Source: an uncultured Succinatimonas sp. (GTDB lineage: Bacteria > Pseudomonadota > Gammaproteobacteria > Enterobacterales > Succinivibrionaceae). From it: a DNA stretch of 9,207 bases. The number at the start of each line of letters is the position of its first letter. The first letter of the stretch is position 1. The stretch is from positions 1 to 9,207 of the forward strand of contig CALFLJ010000038.1 in assembly GCA_937880335.1 (NCBI GenBank), read 5' to 3'. The notes under the pieces were generated by a model that searched no databases, had not been told where the DNA came from, and saw only the letters and a program-made list of their open reading frames with translations. The position numbers and the translations under genes are program-made. Shown here piece after piece: positions 6,035 to 9,207 of this stretch.

Positions 6035-8134
6035 GTGATCCAAGATAAAACTTCTCACAGACAATATGTAATTTCAGCAGGTCACTGTCGCCACCTTGGC
6101 GCAACCATTGAAAGCGATGGTGTTAACTTTGCTGTATGGTGCCCTGATGCTAAAGTTATCGAACTTTTACTGTTCTCTCATGCTGAGGATGACAATCCAG
6201 ATATTATTACCCTGTCATCCTTAATATACAAATCAACATATTACTGGCATGTAAAAGTGCGGGGCATTAAAGCAAACCAGCTTTATGCCTGGCGAGTCCG
6301 ATCTGCATACAATATAGGACTTTCCTCACATAACTCTGTAACTTTAGACAAAATCCTACTTGATCCTTACGGTAAAAGAGTCGTTTTTCCAAATGATTAC
6401 AAGCGCTTTCAGAGTGAAAATGAAAAAGAGGCTTTTCGTTGCTGCGCAAAAAGTGCAGTTATAGATCTTGACACCTATGACTGGGGACTTGATATCCATC
6501 CAAACCACCCCTTAAACAAGACCTTAATCTACGAAATGCATGTAAAAGGCTTTACAGCAGATCCTTCATCAAAAGTAGCAGATGAAATTCGTGGAACATA
6601 CCGAGGTCTTATAGAAAAAATCCCCTACCTTGTTGATCTTGGCATTACCGCAGTTGAGCTCCTGCCTGTTTATCAGTTTGATAAATATGATGCTATGCCA
6701 GGAAAACAAAACTACTGGGGATACAGTCCAATGGCATTCTTTACGCCTCATGAGGACTATAGCTCTGACAAATCCCTTATGGGACCTATAAACGAGTTTC
6801 GTGATATGGTTAAGGCTTTACATAAAAATGGCATCGAGGTCATTTTAGATGTGGTCTACAATCACACCTCAGAGGGTGATGATAATGGTCCTGTTTATTG
6901 TTTTAAGGGCTTTGACTGTAACAACTACTATATTATTGACAATAACGGCTATTATCAGAATTTCTCAGGTTGTGGTAACACTTTAAATGCAAATCGTCCG
7001 GTAGTACGTAATCTTATTATGGATTCACTTATATTCTGGCGTGAAAAAATGCATATTGACGGCTTCCGCTTCGATCTGGCATCCATTCTAACCCGAGACC
7101 GTACCGGAGCTACCATATCAGACAGTTCAACATTACTTGAAATTGACGCACAGCGACACCTAGCTGATACTAAGCTTATAGCCGAGCCTTGGGATGCAGG
7201 CGGCCTATATCAGTTAGGTGCAATCTCAGGTACAAAATGGCGTGAATGGAATGGACAGTTCCGTGACGATGTACGCTCATTTATCCGTGGCGATAATGGC
7301 AAGGTAAAAAAACTTGTTATGCGTATTTTAGGTTCTCCTGATATCTATAATACCAAAAAAGTTGATCCTCAAAAGAGTGTTAACTTTGTAACATGCCATG
7401 ACGGCTTTACCCTATGGGACTTAGTCTGTTACTCAGAAAAACATAATGATGCAAACGGTGAATACAACCGTGATGGTAATAACGCCAACTACTCTTCAAA
7501 CTATGGTTTTGAAGGCGAGGTAAACGACAATGAGCTTAATGCCCTAAGATTACGTCAGGCCAAAAATCTCATGGCATTAACGCTACTCTCCATGGGTACA
7601 CCTATGATTTCCATGGGAGATGAGGTATTACGTACGCAAAAGGGCAATAACAATGCCTATTGTCAGGATAACGAAATTGGCTGGTTTAACTGGGATCATA
7701 CTCCCCGCCAAAAAGAAATGTATGCTTTTACCAAAAAGCTAATTCAAGCAAATCTTCATGGGCAATTGCGTCGTCGCCCTCATGTAGAGAGAAGACTTGA
7801 TAATGTGCTGCGCAACGCTAGATTACAATGGCATGGTATTAAGCCATTTCAGCCAGACTGGTCGGATACCTCTCACTCAATTGGCATGCTGGTATTCTAT
7901 GCTGAGCATGATATCTACGCATATGTATTTATGAATTGCTATTGGGAAGATCTTACAATTGAGATTCCTCCTGTACCAAATCACATACATCACAGCTGGT
8001 ACCGCTTTATCGATACATCAAAAGGAGAAAATGAGGATATTATGCCCTTCTACCTAAAGAATCATTATAAGGCAGGTGATCACGTGGTAGTAAAAGCTCG
8101 CTCTATTGTGATGTTTGTCTGTCTGAGTGCTTAA
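6035..8134 (+). CDS. glgX: Glycogen-debranching enzyme GlgX (GH13)
   Basis: Cytosolic enzyme of the GlgX/isoamylase type. It hydrolyses alpha-1,6 branch points in limit dextrins left by glycogen phosphorylase, completing glycogen breakdown. It has 699 residues, in the family range (E. coli 657). An N-terminal CBM48-like domain (about 18-120, with LGATIESDGVNFAVW) precedes the GH13 barrel (about 160-560) and a C-terminal beta domain. All four GH13 regions are intact: DVVYNHT (272-278), GFRFDLAS with nucleophile Asp347, LIAEPWDAGG with acid/base Glu384, and FVTCHDGF with His455-Asp456. The YWGYSPMAFF and RDGNNANYS segments are also typical of GlgX. The GTG start at 6035 is preceded by AAGGA (6019-6023), a rather long 11-nt spacing. 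The gene stands alone, divergent from nadE, with no other glg gene visible, unlike the E. coli glg cluster. Confidence 0.95.
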   Translation: MIQDKTSHRQYVISAGHCRHLGATIESDGVNFAVWCPDAKVIELLLFSHAEDDNPDIITLSSLIYKSTYYWHVKVRGIKANQLYAWRVRSAYNIGLSSHNSVTLDKILLDPYGKRVVFPNDYKRFQSENEKEAFRCCAKSAVIDLDTYDWGLDIHPNHPLNKTLIYEMHVKGFTADPSSKVADEIRGTYRGLIEKIPYLVDLGITAVELLPVYQFDKYDAMPGKQNYWGYSPMAFFTPHEDYSSDKSLMGPINEFRDMVKALHKNGIEVILDVVYNHTSEGDDNGPVYCFKGFDCNNYYIIDNNGYYQNFSGCGNTLNANRPVVRNLIMDSLIFWREKMHIDGFRFDLASILTRDRTGATISDSSTLLEIDAQRHLADTKLIAEPWDAGGLYQLGAISGTKWREWNGQFRDDVRSFIRGDNGKVKKLVMRILGSPDIYNTKKVDPQKSVNFVTCHDGFTLWDLVCYSEKHNDANGEYNRDGNNANYSSNYGFEGEVNDNELNALRLRQAKNLMALTLLSMGTPMISMGDEVLRTQKGNNNAYCQDNEIGWFNWDHTPRQKEMYAFTKKLIQANLHGQLRRRPHVERRLDNVLRNARLQWHGIKPFQPDWSDTSHSIGMLVFYAEHDIYAYVFMNCYWEDLTIEIPPVPNHIHHSWYRFIDTSKGENEDIMPFYLKNHYKAGDHVVVKARSIVMFVCLSA

Positions 8135-8136
8135 AT

Positions 8137-8163
8137 AACAAAAATGTATTTAATTTGTTTTTT
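8137..8163 (+). terminator. Possible weak glgX terminator
   Basis: AACAAA (8137-8142) pairs with TTTGTT (8154-8159) around an 11-nt loop, and the T-run continues to 8163. The stem has only one G-C pair and is weak. It is placed just after the glgX stop codon. It could equally be chance in A/T-rich sequence beside the insertion-sequence remnant. Confidence 0.3.
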
Positions 8164-8180
8164 CGTCAAATCTGTGTAAA
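8164..8180. repeat. Probable IS256-family terminal inverted repeat (one end)
   Basis: The plus-strand sequence CGTCAAATCTGTGTAAA ends in TGTGTAAA, the inner part typical of IS256-family terminal repeats (IS256 itself has an AATTGTGTAAAA segment at its end). It lies about 25 bp beyond the stop codon of the transposase-like fragment, where the right end of such an element would fall. The partner end and a target-site duplication are not visible, so the call depends on the adjacent fragment. Confidence 0.4.
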
Positions 8181-8204
8181 CACCATAAGTCCACTCGGAA
8201 TATA

Positions 8205-8297
8205 TTATCTAATATACTTAGCTATTCTGTCAGAGGTTTCCTAAAGACAGGATAGCTGATTTAAAACCTTTGACCAATCCTCTTTAAAATTGGTCCA
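8205..8297 (-). pseudogene. Decayed C-terminal fragment of an IS256-family transposase
   Basis: One minus-strand frame encodes WTNFKEDWSKVLNQLSCL, then an in-frame TAG (8241-8243), then ETSDRIAKYIR and a final TAA (8205-8207). IS256-family transposases end with a pattern of Trp-Thr, a second Trp seven residues later, then L-x-Q-L and an acidic-Arg segment close to the stop. This fragment follows that pattern, and an IS256-like terminal repeat lies just beyond it. A TAA precedes the Trp in the same frame, and nothing upstream resembles the transposase core, so most of the element is gone. A strong hairpin overlapping the fragment is unexpected for coding DNA and lowers confidence. If correct, it records a past insertion between glgX and the RhuM gene. 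Confidence 0.4.
8218..8259. repeat. Long inverted repeat with 12-bp stem
   Basis: AGCTATTCTGTC (8220-8231) pairs with GACAGGATAGCT (8246-8257) over 12 bp with one G-U wobble, and two further weak pairs lie at the base. The loop holds a small inner stem, AGG-TTT-CCT (8234-8242). No T-run follows on either strand, so it is not a standard terminator. It lies within the insertion-sequence remnant. Confidence 0.7.
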
Positions 8298-8302
8298 GGA
8301 TT
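8272..8302. repeat. Overlapping inverted repeats (mutually exclusive stems)
   Basis: GACCAAT (8272-8278) pairs with ATTGGTC (8289-8295). AATCCT (8276-8281) pairs with AGGATT (8297-8302). The two stems share bases 8276-8278, so only one can form at a time. Neither is followed by a T-run. Confidence 0.6.
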
Positions 8303-8425
8303 ATGACCTCTCCCCCTTTAAGACATTTTCATTGTTCCATTATCGTCGAACGCTTTTTACTTATGGTCGGAACTACTTATCATTTTGTAACCCCAGTCTC
8401 TCACAAACTCAGTCATAGATTAGCT

Positions 8426-9207
8426 TTAAGGCTTGGCCAATTTTTCTATCTTGCTTAACGATTGTTCGGCAACGAAAAGATCGAAGTCGGACTGATAGCT
8501 TTCCAGAAGTCCTTTCCGATAAAGCTGATACTCATTGATGGCAAAGGCATCCGCCACGGCCTTGGAAACTTTCCCATGAGGATCATCAAGCAATTCTTCT
8601 TCGTTGAACTGCAAGAAGACGTCAAGGCGCTTCACCCAGTCGGCCATCGTCATCGGAATGCCCCTCTTGGCTTGGTTTTCTGCATAGTCCAGGTACATCG
8701 ATACCAAGCGATTGAGCTTTTCCATCTCTTCTCTACCGAGATAATTTTTGGCAATCGTGACATCTGCCTGATAAATCCGGCCTTCTGGTGCATGCTTCCA
8801 GGTCGTTAACCCCATGTTTGGCTTAGTATGGTCAGCACGTGAATAGATGATTTCAGCCGCTGTTTGGTGCGAAGTCGCCCAATGCAGTTTGTTCTGTACC
8901 GTTGCAAAGAAGCGGCGGGTGATCTCTGCATTCTGGTTGTAGTCAACTGAACATTGAGCATAAATGTCCGTGATCTTCTGATAGAACCTGCGTTCGCTTG
9001 AGCGAATGTCACGGATGCGTTCAATCATCTCATCAAAGTAATCCTTACCAAGGAAATACTCTGGATTCTTCAAACGTTCGTCATCCAGCACAAATCCCTT
9101 GACGATATACTCTCGAAGGATTTGTGTTGCCCAAATTCGGAACGACGTTGCTCTCTTAGAATTGACGCGGTATCCAACAGCAATGACAGCATCAAGGTTG
9201 TAGTGCT
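8426..9207 (-). CDS. rhuM: RhuM-family protein, C-terminal part (5' end beyond window)
   Basis: The minus-strand frame is open from the window edge for 259 codons and stops at 8426-8428. A GTG at 9089-9091 could be mistaken for a start, but the preceding 38 codons (HYNLDAVIAVGYRVNSKRAT and WATQILREYIVKGF) are conserved RhuM sequence. The gene is therefore cut by the edge, not naturally short. The rest also matches: VLDDERLKNP, YFDEMIERIRDIRSSERRFYQ, FFATVQNKLHWA, TAAEIIYSRAD, KPNMGLTTWK, DVTIAKNYL and PMTMADWVKRLDVFLQFNE. Full-length members are about 330-350 residues, with an N-terminal DNA-binding-like (KilA-N/BRO-like) region outside this window. RhuM was named from Salmonella pathogenicity island 3; its biochemical role is unknown, and relatives often sit within type I restriction-modification operons. 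By eye the composition is somewhat more GC-rich than glgX, consistent with acquisition. Confidence 0.92.
   Translation of the reverse strand, partial: HYNLDAVIAVGYRVNSKRATSFRIWATQILREYIVKGFVLDDERLKNPEYFLGKDYFDEMIERIRDIRSSERRFYQKITDIYAQCSVDYNQNAEITRRFFATVQNKLHWATSHQTAAEIIYSRADHTKPNMGLTTWKHAPEGRIYQADVTIAKNYLGREEMEKLNRLVSMYLDYAENQAKRGIPMTMADWVKRLDVFLQFNEEELLDDPHGKVSKAVADAFAINEYQLYRKGLLESYQSDFDLFVAEQSLSKIEKLAKP

Noticed and set aside
6267..6751. Two minus-strand open frames of about 60 codons opposite glgX (6267-6449 and 6569-6751)
   Set aside because: They lie wholly inside the confidently coding glgX frame, have no ribosome binding site I could see and resemble no known protein.
8303..8458. 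A 51-codon plus-strand frame starting at ATG 8303
   Set aside because: It has no ribosome binding site, no recognisable similarity and overlaps the end of rhuM on the other strand. A 19-codon minus-strand frame in the same gap (8357-8416) was dismissed for the same lack of support.
8462..9024. A 115-codon plus-strand frame (8462-8809) and a 72-codon minus-strand frame (8806-9024)
   Set aside because: Both overlap the RhuM coding sequence in other frames. The RhuM frame matches its family throughout, so these are chance openings.
8426..9091. RhuM as a complete 221-residue protein starting at GTG 9091
   Set aside because: The frame continues upstream through conserved RhuM sequence to the window edge, so the GTG is an internal Val codon.

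Overview
The window looks like a stretch of AT-rich gammaproteobacterial chromosome. PutP reads very close to the Escherichia coli protein along its whole length, GlgX is of the proteobacterial type, and intergenic DNA is strongly AT-rich. A member of the Succinivibrionaceae or a similar gut or rumen gammaproteobacterium would fit, but that is an inference: no rRNA or marker gene is present.

Layout. At the left edge (1-73) is the tail of an unidentified plus-strand gene, followed 2 bp later by a HAD-IB phosphatase (76-726). Convergent with it, 4 bp away, is an unrecognised exported or membrane-anchored Ser/Asn-rich protein (731-1312, minus). A very AT-rich gap (1313-1779) with no recognisable gene follows. 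Then come three minus-strand genes: a two-TM membrane protein (1780-2448), the sodium/proline symporter putP (about 2467-3945) and a two-domain NAD+ synthetase, nadE (4072-5934). putP and the two-TM gene are 18 bp apart and look like one operon. nadE is a separate unit, with its own hairpin terminator (3992-4027) that overlaps the likely putP promoter. A 100-bp divergent spacer separates nadE from glgX (6035-8134, plus), a glycogen-debranching enzyme.

The right end is accessory DNA. Between glgX and the next gene lies what looks like a decayed end of an IS256-family insertion sequence (about 8164-8297), rich in inverted repeats. Beyond it is the C-terminal part of a RhuM-family gene (8426-9207, minus), which runs off the edge. 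RhuM genes often sit in or beside type I restriction-modification loci, so the boundary of a variable or defence island may lie near 8140-8425.

The core genes serve carbon-reserve, proline and NAD metabolism and are independent units rather than one pathway. The most notable protein-level observation is that the glutaminase domain of NadE has Asn where the family has its catalytic Cys. No tRNA, rRNA, CRISPR array or complete mobile element was seen.
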